Assembly: GCA_036156195.1 (NCBI GenBank)
Contig: JAYZUZ010000007.1
Coordinates: forward strand, 189,913 to 253,912
Source of the DNA: Abyssibacter sp036156195
GTDB lineage: Bacteria; Pseudomonadota; Gammaproteobacteria; Nevskiales; OUC007
Length of the DNA: 64,000 bases
Direction of reading: 5' to 3'
This document shows positions 51,164-59,430 of this stretch, one piece after another. How positions within the stretch are numbered: position 1 is the stretch's first letter; every line of letters begins with the position of its first letter. The translations under genes and the position numbers were made by a program. Under the pieces are notes generated by a model. It saw only the letters and a program-made list of their open reading frames with translations, did not search any database and was not told the origin of the DNA.

Positions 51164-52348
51164 TCAGTGCGCAAGCGCGAGTTCCAGCCCTTCGCGGTAG
51201 AGGCCGCGTGCGCGATCAGGGTCCTTTGTTTCCTCGGCCAGCCGGGCCAGCGCGAACAGCGTATCGGGCGCCTTGCGCTGGGTGAGGCTGGCCTCCAGAT
51301 AACTGCGCGCACGCCCCCACAGACGACCGCGCAGGCACAGGCGGCCGGCAACGAGCAGCAACTCCGGCCGCTCCTCGTACTGCCGCAACCACTGCTCCAC
51401 CGTCGCCAGCTGACTCACCTCATCACTGGCACGCAGTTCACCGAACAACAAGACCAACTCGCTGTCCCACTCGGCTTTGACCGCCTGTGTGATCAGGGCG
51501 ATGGCTTCGCTGTCTGCGCCGCTACGTGCGAGCTGTTGGATGTAGCTGCGACGGATAGCCGCATCCGACCGGAAGCGCTTGGGGATGCTCTCCCAGGCGC
51601 CGTGAACGCTGTCCAGACGCCGGTGCTCTCCTGCTGCGACCAGCAAGGCCTGGAAGCAGCGTTGCATCAACGCCTGCCAGCGCTCGTCCGGGATGACCTT
51701 GTCGCGCTCAATCTTCTCGAGCAGGCCGCGAAGCGGCTCCCAGTCACCCGCCTGCTCATAAACGGTCACAAGCCGGCGCAGCACACCTGCATGATGAGGA
51801 TGCAGATCACGCAAACGCACGAGGGTTGCCAGTGCTTCGGCATGGCGCCCCCGCCGCGTCTGCAGGTCCGCCTGCTTCAGCAGCACCGACAGTTCCGCAT
51901 CCGGCCGGGTCGCAAAGGCCAACTCCAGGTAACGATCACGCCGGTCGATGGCACCGATGGCGTCTGCGGCCTCGGCCGCCGCCAGATAGTTCAACAACGC
52001 GTAGTCGTGATGGGCCGCATGTCGGACCAGGTCGACCTCGGCATCCTTGGGTCGCCCCTGAGACAGGCGCAGCATGCCGCGCAGAAACGAACTGCGCGCG
52101 CGCTCGACGCGTCGAGCGCGCAGGTTCTGGCGGATCGTTGACGGCGCGCGGATCCCCCCTCGCAAAGCCCGCCAGCTCAGGAGCATTAACACGCCACCAA
52201 ACACGGCCACCACAACCAGAGTCACCACCGACGTCTCGATGATGTAGTCACCCAGGTTGATCAGCACGTAGCCACTGTCATCCAGCAGGTACACACCAGC
52301 GCCGGCCGCAGCGGCAAACACGAGAACAAGCAGCAGGATCTTCATCAT
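51164..52348 (-). CDS. hemY: HemY protein (heme biosynthesis operon)
   Basis: 394 residues. Two N-terminal membrane helices (VLVFAAAAGAGVYLL, VVTLVVVAVFGGVLMLLSW) with the HemY_N motif, then tetratricopeptide-like helices to the C-terminus. This gammaproteobacterial HemY is a membrane scaffold of the heme pathway, not protoporphyrinogen oxidase. Its ATG overlaps the hemX stop by 4 bp. Confidence 0.93.
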   Translation of the reverse strand: MMKILLLVLVFAAAAGAGVYLLDDSGYVLINLGDYIIETSVVTLVVVAVFGGVLMLLSWRALRGGIRAPSTIRQNLRARRVERARSSFLRGMLRLSQGRPKDAEVDLVRHAAHHDYALLNYLAAAEAADAIGAIDRRDRYLELAFATRPDAELSVLLKQADLQTRRGRHAEALATLVRLRDLHPHHAGVLRRLVTVYEQAGDWEPLRGLLEKIERDKVIPDERWQALMQRCFQALLVAAGEHRRLDSVHGAWESIPKRFRSDAAIRRSYIQQLARSGADSEAIALITQAVKAEWDSELVLLFGELRASDEVSQLATVEQWLRQYEERPELLLVAGRLCLRGRLWGRARSYLEASLTQRKAPDTLFALARLAEETKDPDRARGLYREGLELALAH

Positions 52349-53478
52349 GGTGCCCGCCGACGCTCCATGACCGCGCGGACGGCATCAAGACTCGCCGAAA
52401 TATCCGGCAGGTTCCCCCTGACCCGTTCGCCCGCAAGGGCGTCGAGTTGCTCGATGGCGGCGGTCACGGCGCGGTCATCCGTGTCGAAGTAACGCTCGAT
52501 CCAAGCACGGGCCTCGTTCACAGCATCGCGGTAGTTCGCCCCATCGGACTGCAACACCGCCAGGCGAGCAGTCTCCAATTGCAAGATGAGATTCTGGCGC
52601 AGGAAGTAGGCCTGCTCTGGCGGCAACAGGGGGTGGACAGCCTCTTCGGTCCGATGGATGACGAACATCTTGTTCGCGATCTCGACCAGCGTGTTCCACG
52701 CGCGGCGCCCAGCGTCGGCAACCGGCCCTTCCACCGGTGGTCGCGCATCTCCAGGCTGGAAGGCATCCGGCACATTACGCTCCGCCGGGAGACCCGGCAC
52801 TTGGCGAATTAGACTGCTGACCCGCAATGCGATCGACTGCCGATCCACCCGTGGCGTATTGCGGACCGAGGCAATCTCGCTGGCAATGAGATTGCGGGCA
52901 TCGAACAGCGCAGGGTCGTTCATGGCGGCGGCCCGCTCTTCGGCAAGCAACAAGGCCGCCTGCGCCGCATCCAGATCACGCGACAGCTGGAGGCGCTCGT
53001 TGGCAATGAGCAGCAGGTGCTCCAGCTCATTGAGCTGCCACAATCGCCGCCCCCCCTCGACGCGGGTTGTCAGCGTCGCCACAGCAGATTCGAGCGTTTC
53101 AGCACGCTCATCCAGCCCGCTCAGGCTGCGGTCACGCTGCCGCATACCCTGTGTCAGTTCGCCCTGCGACGCTTCCAGGCTTGCCAATCGCTCACCATGA
53201 CGTTCGAGATCACGGACCTGGTCAGCCACCCGCTCGCGCATGCCATCCACGCGCGCGCCGGACCGTTCCAGATACGGCAAACCGAACTGCCAGGTCAGTG
53301 CCGCAGCAAAGGCCAGAATGATCAGGTTGAACAAGGTCACGACCAGCGCAACCCAGGCGATGGGACGGCCCGTCTTGACCGGCGGTGTAGGCGGTGCCTG
53401 CTCACTGCGGGTGTACGGCATTAGTTCGGAGCCCTTATTCGTCGTCGGGCTCTCAGCGTCAGCGGCGCTCTCTGTCAT
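52345..53478 (-). CDS. hemX: HemX protein (uroporphyrinogen-III methylase-like, no catalytic domain)
   Basis: 377 residues. One membrane helix (about 39-68), a long coiled coil, and the HemX-characteristic stretches LWQLNELEHLLLIANERLQLSRD and LLPPEQAYFLRQNLILQLETARLAVLQ. No SAM-dependent methylase domain is present. It overlaps hemD by 20 bp and hemY by 4 bp. It probably organises early heme enzymes at the membrane, by analogy. Confidence 0.9.
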   Translation of the reverse strand: MTESAADAESPTTNKGSELMPYTRSEQAPPTPPVKTGRPIAWVALVVTLFNLIILAFAAALTWQFGLPYLERSGARVDGMRERVADQVRDLERHGERLASLEASQGELTQGMRQRDRSLSGLDERAETLESAVATLTTRVEGGRRLWQLNELEHLLLIANERLQLSRDLDAAQAALLLAEERAAAMNDPALFDARNLIASEIASVRNTPRVDRQSIALRVSSLIRQVPGLPAERNVPDAFQPGDARPPVEGPVADAGRRAWNTLVEIANKMFVIHRTEEAVHPLLPPEQAYFLRQNLILQLETARLAVLQSDGANYRDAVNEARAWIERYFDTDDRAVTAAIEQLDALAGERVRGNLPDISASLDAVRAVMERRRAP

Positions 53479-54256
53479 CGTCTCTCGCGCTTGGTGGGGA
53501 CGGCCGCACCCAGTTAGCCTTGAGTGCGTCCAGCACAGCGGCCTCGCCGAATGGTGTTGCCAACCAGGCCGGCGCCTTGGAACCCAGGGTGCGACTGTGT
53601 TGTATCACACGCTCGCTCGGCGCGACCACCGGGCACTGCAGCAAGAGCTCGCCGGCATCCGGCGCACCCTGGATGAGCGCCTCGTAGGTCTCGGCGCTGG
53701 AGGCCAGAACCACGTTGGGCCAGCGACCAAGGGCAGCCAGCCCCGCAGTCAGTGCCGGATGCGGTCGACGGGCATACAGTTCGACCACGCGGAGCCGCCC
53801 CTGAGCAGACAGGCCTTCGCGCAGTATCGGCCGCCCACCGACTCCCGTGATCAGCGCCACATCACGCCAGCCCTGACGCTGCACCAGCGCCAGAACACCT
53901 TCGGCATCCTGACGGACCGGGACCTGGACCTCGGCCACACCAGCCTGTTGCAGCGCCTGGGCCGTCGCGTCACCGACAGCCACCACCGCAGCGGGCAAGG
54001 CCACCGCCTCGGCATGCTGCTGCCAAAACCTCACTGCCGTCACGCTGGTGAAGACCGCCACATCGGAGGTGCCGACGGTCGCGAGCGCATCGTGCAGCGA
54101 CTCGGCAACCTCGGTCGCGACAAAGCCCAGAGCAGGCAGACAGCGTGCCTCCCCGCCAAGCGCCGCAATTGCGGCCGGTAGCTGACCGGCCCGCTCCGGC
54201 GCGCGCGGAATCAGCAATCTCAAGCCCGCCAGCAGGTGCTGCTCGGCCCCCATCAC
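53459..54256 (-). CDS. hemD: uroporphyrinogen-III synthase
   Basis: 265 residues. Two-domain HemD fold (LLIPRAPERAGQLPAAIAALGG, VAVFTSVTAVRFWQQH, AVGDATAQALQQAG, VLASSAETYEALIQ, VVAPSERVIQHSRTLG). It closes and inverts ring D of hydroxymethylbilane. Its start overlaps the hemC stop (GTGATG), so the two are coupled. Confidence 0.92.
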   Translation of the reverse strand: MMGAEQHLLAGLRLLIPRAPERAGQLPAAIAALGGEARCLPALGFVATEVAESLHDALATVGTSDVAVFTSVTAVRFWQQHAEAVALPAAVVAVGDATAQALQQAGVAEVQVPVRQDAEGVLALVQRQGWRDVALITGVGGRPILREGLSAQGRLRVVELYARRPHPALTAGLAALGRWPNVVLASSAETYEALIQGAPDAGELLLQCPVVAPSERVIQHSRTLGSKAPAWLATPFGEAAVLDALKANWVRPSPPSARDDDRERR

Positions 54257-55173
54257 TGCGCGCGCAAACGCTCCAGAATCGCCGTGGCTCCCGCCGCCCT
54301 CAAACCCTCAGCGGCCGCCCGACCCAGCGCTTCCGGATCGGCTGCCAAGCCCTGTCCCTGCCACCGGGCGTGGGCGCTGCCATCTGGCATGCCCATGAAC
54401 GCACGCAATGACAGGCGATCTCCGTCCAGCTCCGCGTACCCAGCCAATGGCAGCGTGCAGTCACCGCCCAGCGCCCGACTCAGCGCTCGTTCAGCGCGCA
54501 CGCACAGCGCTGTCTCAGGATGATTGAGCGAAGCGATGCATTCGGCGGTTTGCTCGTCCCCCGCCCGGTACTCGATGCCGACCGCGCCCTGTCCCACGGC
54601 CGGCAGCATTTCCGCAGGATCCAATCGTTGCGTGATCCGCGCCGCCAGCCCGAGACGGTCCAGGCCGGCAGCCGCCAGGACCAGCGCCTGAAAGCGTCCC
54701 TCATCCAATCGCTGCAATCGTGTCCCCACATTTCCCCGGACCGGGTGGATCGACAAGTCGGGACGGCGCGCCGCGAGCTGCGCCTGTCGCCGCTGACTCG
54801 CCGTACCGACCCGGGCGCCCTGCGGCAAGCCATCCAGGCCGGCTGCCTGCGGCATCACCAGCGCGTCACGGACATCTGCCCGCTGCAGTATCGGGCCCAG
54901 CGCAAACCCGTCAGGCAGCGTCACCGGCACGTCCTTCATCGAATGAACAGCCAGATCCGCACGTCCGTCCAGCAAGGCCTGCTCCAGCTCCTTGATGAAC
55001 AAGCCCTTACCGCCAAAGGCCGCCAACGGGGCATCCAGCCGGCGGTCGCCCTCGGTCGTAAGCTTGAGCAGTTCGACCTGGAGACCGGCATGCTGGGCCA
55101 GCAATCGATCACGGACGTGTTCGGCCTGCCAAAGGGCCAACGGACTTTGCCGGGTGGCAATGACGAGCTTCAT
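54253..55173 (-). CDS. hemC: porphobilinogen deaminase
   Basis: 306 residues, the usual length. Substrate Arg/Asp residues (VHSMKDVPV with Asp81) and Cys239 in GGDCTLPLAGYAEL, where the dipyrromethane cofactor is attached. It makes hydroxymethylbilane from four porphobilinogens. It starts 50 bp after the algR stop. Confidence 0.95.
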   Translation of the reverse strand: MKLVIATRQSPLALWQAEHVRDRLLAQHAGLQVELLKLTTEGDRRLDAPLAAFGGKGLFIKELEQALLDGRADLAVHSMKDVPVTLPDGFALGPILQRADVRDALVMPQAAGLDGLPQGARVGTASQRRQAQLAARRPDLSIHPVRGNVGTRLQRLDEGRFQALVLAAAGLDRLGLAARITQRLDPAEMLPAVGQGAVGIEYRAGDEQTAECIASLNHPETALCVRAERALSRALGGDCTLPLAGYAELDGDRLSLRAFMGMPDGSAHARWQGQGLAADPEALGRAAAEGLRAAGATAILERLRAQ

Positions 55174-55223
55174 GGGCGGGGTACCCGGTATTCAGTGGAC
55201 GTCGGAGGATACCGCGCCTGCGA

Positions 55224-55991
55224 TCAGGCTTCGTCCAGCTGGTCCAGATCGGCGTTCTCACCCTCACCGGACAGGACACGCCGCACCTCTGCCAGCCGTC
55301 GCCGACTCACGGGCAGCGGCTCGTCGCAGTGTTGCAGACGCACCCAATGGTGACCTTCACGGGACCGTTCCAGACCCGTGATGTAGTGCTTGGCAACCAG
55401 GGCCTTGCGGTGAATGCGAACGAATAGCGGCGCGAAGTCATCTTCCAGCTGGCGTAGTGATTCTTCGATCAGCACCTCGCCATGGAGGTGAAAAACAGTG
55501 ACGTATTTCTGGTCAGCGAGGAAGTAAAGAATGTCCCGCGACGGCACCCGGACCAGGCCCGCCCGTGTGGACGCCACCACATGGGCCCGGGCCGGCTCGG
55601 CATGCTGGGACCAGGCCGTTTCCAACTGCGCCCGGCTGGGCCGCCTGGCGCGCTGCAAGGCCTCACGCAGCTTCTCGGCGCGAATCGGCTTGAGCAGATA
55701 CGCCACCGCGCTGGATTCGAAGGCCGACAACGCATGCTCGGCAAATGCCGTCGTAAAGATGATGGCCGGTGGCGTGGCCTCCTCGGCCAACTTGCGCGCG
55801 ACCTGGAGGCCATCGACCTCGCCCATGCGCACGTCCAGCAGCACCACATCGGGCTCGGTTTGTCGGATGACCTCAAGTGCCTTACGGCCGTTCTCGGCCT
55901 CTCCGACTATCTCCCAACCCGGGAAATCCGACACGAGTTGCCGCACCCGTTCCCGGGCAAGCGTTTCGTCGTCGACGATCACCAGCCTCAT
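55224..55991 (-). CDS. algR: LytTR response regulator AlgR
   Basis: 255 residues. A receiver domain (VDDE, phospho-Asp53, Lys in LLKPIRA) and a LytTR DNA-binding domain (about 150-250, FLADQKYVTVFHLHGEVLIEESL). With AlgZ it forms the two-component pair that in Pseudomonas controls alginate, type IV pili and hemC. It overlaps the algZ stop by 4 bp. Confidence 0.93.
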   Translation of the reverse strand: MRLVIVDDETLARERVRQLVSDFPGWEIVGEAENGRKALEVIRQTEPDVVLLDVRMGEVDGLQVARKLAEEATPPAIIFTTAFAEHALSAFESSAVAYLLKPIRAEKLREALQRARRPSRAQLETAWSQHAEPARAHVVASTRAGLVRVPSRDILYFLADQKYVTVFHLHGEVLIEESLRQLEDDFAPLFVRIHRKALVAKHYITGLERSREGHHWVRLQHCDEPLPVSRRRLAEVRRVLSGEGENADLDQLDEA

Positions 55992-57067
55992 GCAACCCCC
56001 TGCCGCACGTCGCCTACGACCGGAAGTCGCATATCGATGCGGAATTGGTGTTCCTGACGCTCGCTGCTGAGGCTCGCACGACCCTCATAGGCGATACGCA
56101 ACCGCTCTGTCAGATTGGTCAGCGCTAGGCGCGACCCCTGACTGGGTACCGGCACATCCGGCACCGGATTCGTCACGGTCAAAGTCAAATACTCCACTCC
56201 CGAGCCACCCGAATGCAACTCTGTGGAGATCCGGATCGTGCCCTCGTCGTCCCTGTGCATGATTCCGTGGTGCACAGCATTCTCAACCAGCGGTTGCAGC
56301 GACAGCACTGGCACGGGCACTGACAGGGTGTTGTCGGGGATGTCCCATTCGATCTTCAGGCGCTCACCCACGCGCACCTGCTCGATGTTCAGGTAACAGC
56401 GCGCCGTGTCGATCTCCTCTCGCAGTGGCACGAGACGGTGGCGCTTTTCCAGGCTGACGCGAAACAGATCCGACAAGTCATCCACCAGCGATTCTGCCAG
56501 CCGCGGATCCTTGCGGATCAGGGCCGACAAGGTGTTGAGGGTGTTGAACAGGAAGTGCGGCCGAATCCGGGCTTGCAGCGCCAGGTAACGGGACTCAGCC
56601 TGCGCCTGTACCTCCAGGCGCCACTGATGCTGCACCCAGAAGTAGCGCAGGACGAAGGCAACCACAATGGCCGCAACACCGAGACTGCCAACCACGAAGC
56701 TCCAGCGACCGTCGGTCTCCAGCATGGAAGACCAGCCCAGCAGGCTAATGAGCATCCACGAGAACTCCGCGAGAAGGGCCGTGACACCCAGCAGCAGAAT
56801 GTAGCTGGCGAACAACACGAACCAGGTCGGCATGCGCGACAGCCACGACCGCGCCTGACACAGCACGGCGGCACCGCAAAGGCCGTTCCATTGCAGGTAG
56901 AGCGACAGTAGGGCAAAGCGCTCCCAGAAGAACGCGCCGACAGGTTGGGTGACAAACATGATCAGCACGGCCACGAGCTGCGTGATCAACGCAACGGATA
57001 ACAGCACCGGGCCCGAACAGAAGTCGGGCAATAAGTCAGGCGCGGTCCGCGTGGCAGGGTGATCCAT
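55988..57067 (-). CDS. algZ: LytS-type sensor histidine kinase AlgZ/FimS
   Basis: 359 residues from the ATG at 57067. Four or more membrane helices (about 20-145) and a His_kinase domain with IRPHFLFNTLNTL (His171), LQPLVENAVHHGI (the N-box), and a degenerate G-box region. In Pseudomonas this kinase lies exactly here, divergent from argH and ahead of algR-hemCD. Confidence 0.92.
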   Translation of the reverse strand: MDHPATRTAPDLLPDFCSGPVLLSVALITQLVAVLIMFVTQPVGAFFWERFALLSLYLQWNGLCGAAVLCQARSWLSRMPTWFVLFASYILLLGVTALLAEFSWMLISLLGWSSMLETDGRWSFVVGSLGVAAIVVAFVLRYFWVQHQWRLEVQAQAESRYLALQARIRPHFLFNTLNTLSALIRKDPRLAESLVDDLSDLFRVSLEKRHRLVPLREEIDTARCYLNIEQVRVGERLKIEWDIPDNTLSVPVPVLSLQPLVENAVHHGIMHRDDEGTIRISTELHSGGSGVEYLTLTVTNPVPDVPVPSQGSRLALTNLTERLRIAYEGRASLSSERQEHQFRIDMRLPVVGDVRQGVA

Positions 57068-57175
57068 GCGCGCAGTCTTGGCAGGCGCAAGCCAAGCGGT
57101 CAAGCCAGGCCCACGCCCACCGTAGACCGCAAGCTATACTCCGCCGCCTCTCCTTCAGCGATTACACGGCGCACC

Positions 57176-58552
57176 ATGAGTTCAGACAAGCCCTGGGCAG
57201 GCCGCTTCACGCAGGCTACCGACCCCCGGGTCGAGGCGTTCACCGAATCCGTCAGCTTTGACGCCCGTCTCGCCCCTTATGACATCCAGGGCTCTATTGC
57301 GCACGCCACCATGCTCGGGCGCTGCAACATCCTCAACGAAGCGGAAACCGCCACCGTCGTCGCTGGCTTGAAAGCCATCGCAGACCAGATCGAGTCCGGA
57401 GACTTCCACTGGGATACCGCGCTGGAAGATGTGCACATGAATATCGAGCGTCGTCTGACCGAACAGGTGGGCGACGTCGGCAAGAAGCTGCACACCGCGC
57501 GCTCGCGCAACGATCAGGTCGCAACCGATTTGCGCCTGTTCATGCGCGATGCCATCGACCAGACCGGCGCGGCGCTCGATCAACTAGCCGACACATTGCT
57601 CGATCTGGCCGAGCGCGAAGCCGACACCATTTTCCCTGGCCACACGCATATGCAGGTCGCCCAGCCAGTGAGCTTCGGCCACCACATGCTGGCGTGGCGG
57701 GAAATGATTCTGCGCGATGCCGAACGCTTTGCAGACGCACGCAAACGAACCAACCGCATGCCCCTGGGGGCCGCCGCACTGGCCGGCACGCCCCACCCCA
57801 TCAACCGTGAGATCACCTGTGAATTACTGGGCTTCGACCAGGTCTGCGTCAACTCGCTAGACGCTGTCTCCGACCGCGACTTCGCCATTGAATACGCGGG
57901 GGCAGCCAGTCTGCTCATGGTGCATTTGTCGCGCATGTGCGAAGAGCTGGTGCTGTGGACGAGCGCGGCCTTCGGGCTTGTGGAATTGCCGGATGCCTTC
58001 TGCACCGGCTCATCGATCATGCCGCAGAAGAAAAACCCGGACATCGCTGAACTCGTGCGCGGTAAAAGCGGCCGCGTGATTGGCAGCCTGCAGGCGCTAC
58101 TGGTCCTGATGAAGGGCCAGCCACTCGCCTACAACCGCGACAATCAGGAAGACAAGGAACCCCTGTTCGATACCGTGGACACGGTGCTGGCCTGCCTGCG
58201 TGTGTTCACACCCATGGTCGGCGCCTTGCAGGTGCGCAGGGAGCAAGCGTTGATCGCGGCTGCGCAGGGCTTTGCCACTGCCACGGACCTCGCCGATTAC
58301 CTGGTCATGCGTGGCGTGCCGTTTCGTGACGCCCATGCTGTGGTCGGACGCTGTGTCCGCCTGGCGACGGAAGCCGGCTGCGATCTGGCCGAGTTACCGC
58401 TGGAGGCCCTGCAGGGGGTGTCCGCGGCAATCGAACAGGATGTCTATGCCGTGCTCACGGTCGAAGGCTCTGTGGCGGCACGAGACCACATTGGCGGCAC
58501 CGCGCCCAACCAGGTGCGGGCGGCCATCGCACGGGCGCGCAAGGCCGGCTAG
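57176..58552 (+). CDS. argH: argininosuccinate lyase
   Basis: 458 residues. The superfamily signature GSSIMPQKKNPD (279-290) and HTHMQVAQP are intact, as is KPWAGRF at the N-terminus. Makes arginine and fumarate. The ATG at 57176 gives the normal N-terminus; a TATACT -10-like box lies at 57135-57140 without a good -35. Its stop shares CTAG with the convergent dehydrogenase. Confidence 0.96.
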   Translation: MSSDKPWAGRFTQATDPRVEAFTESVSFDARLAPYDIQGSIAHATMLGRCNILNEAETATVVAGLKAIADQIESGDFHWDTALEDVHMNIERRLTEQVGDVGKKLHTARSRNDQVATDLRLFMRDAIDQTGAALDQLADTLLDLAEREADTIFPGHTHMQVAQPVSFGHHMLAWREMILRDAERFADARKRTNRMPLGAAALAGTPHPINREITCELLGFDQVCVNSLDAVSDRDFAIEYAGAASLLMVHLSRMCEELVLWTSAAFGLVELPDAFCTGSSIMPQKKNPDIAELVRGKSGRVIGSLQALLVLMKGQPLAYNRDNQEDKEPLFDTVDTVLACLRVFTPMVGALQVRREQALIAAAQGFATATDLADYLVMRGVPFRDAHAVVGRCVRLATEAGCDLAELPLEALQGVSAAIEQDVYAVLTVEGSVAARDHIGGTAPNQVRAAIARARKAG

Positions 58553-59430
58553 TCGTTCGCTGACGGTGCCGGCAGCGGCCTGATCAGGCGGTAAAGCGCC
58601 GAGATGTCTTCGTCGCCACAACCCTGCTCCATCAGCTCGGCGTAGTCGCGGCGGGTCTGTTCAGTCAATGGCAAATCAACCCCAGCGGACTGCGCCATCG
58701 CCGAGCAGATGGCGAGGTCTTTGGCGTGGAGCGACACCTTGAAGCCCAGCGGATAGTGTTGCCGCAACATGGTCTTGCCCCGGTGGTTGATAAACCAGTT
58801 GCCTCCGGCGCCGCTGCCTACGACATCAACCACCGCATTCATCGGCAAACCCAGCGATTCGCCGAAGGCCAGTGCCTCGGTCACCGCACGATTAATCCCG
58901 GCACACAGGACCTGGTTCACAGCCTTTGTCGCCTGGCCGGCACCGACGGGCCCCATGTGATGGATGGCGCCGCCCATGAGCGCCAGGGTCGGATGGGCAC
59001 GTTGCACATCCGACTCACGGCCGCCAGCCATGATGGTCAAACTGCCCTGGCGTGCCCCCTCGGTGCCTCCGGACACCGGAGCATCGACAAATCCCACACC
59101 TAGCGCCTCCAGCTGCCCAGCCACCGCACACGCCGTCTCGCGCGCAACGGTAGAACAGTCGATGACCAGACTCCCGGCCTGCAGGCCGGGCGCCAACTGC
59201 TCGCAGACCGCCTTGACATCCTCATCGGCCGACACGCAGATCACGATCACCTCGCAGGCTCGCGCCACCGCTTCAATACGCTCGGCGGCGACCACCCCAT
59301 GCGTAGCAGCAAAAGCCTCTGCGCGCGCAGGACTGCGGTTGTACACCATCCGCAACTGCCCGGCCTGCGCGAGATGGGCAGCCATGGGGGCGCCCATCGC
59401 ACCCAGTCCGATGAATCCTGTGTGTGTCAT
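58549..59430 (-). CDS. beta-hydroxyacid dehydrogenase (HIBADH-like)
   Basis: 293 residues. The Rossmann GFIGLGAMGAPMA (6-18), the substrate signature DAPVSGGTEGARQGSLTIMAGG, and the catalytic Lys in GAGQATKAVNQVL define the 3-hydroxyisobutyrate/tartronate semialdehyde reductase family. Its ATG overlaps the speA stop by one base (TGATG). Specific substrate unknown. Confidence 0.9.
   Translation of the reverse strand: MTHTGFIGLGAMGAPMAAHLAQAGQLRMVYNRSPARAEAFAATHGVVAAERIEAVARACEVIVICVSADEDVKAVCEQLAPGLQAGSLVIDCSTVARETACAVAGQLEALGVGFVDAPVSGGTEGARQGSLTIMAGGRESDVQRAHPTLALMGGAIHHMGPVGAGQATKAVNQVLCAGINRAVTEALAFGESLGLPMNAVVDVVGSGAGGNWFINHRGKTMLRQHYPLGFKVSLHAKDLAICSAMAQSAGVDLPLTEQTRRDYAELMEQGCGDEDISALYRLIRPLPAPSAND

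Noticed and set aside
57135..57140. TATACT box before argH
   Set aside because: Good -10 match but no -35 at the right distance, so only noted in the argH entry.
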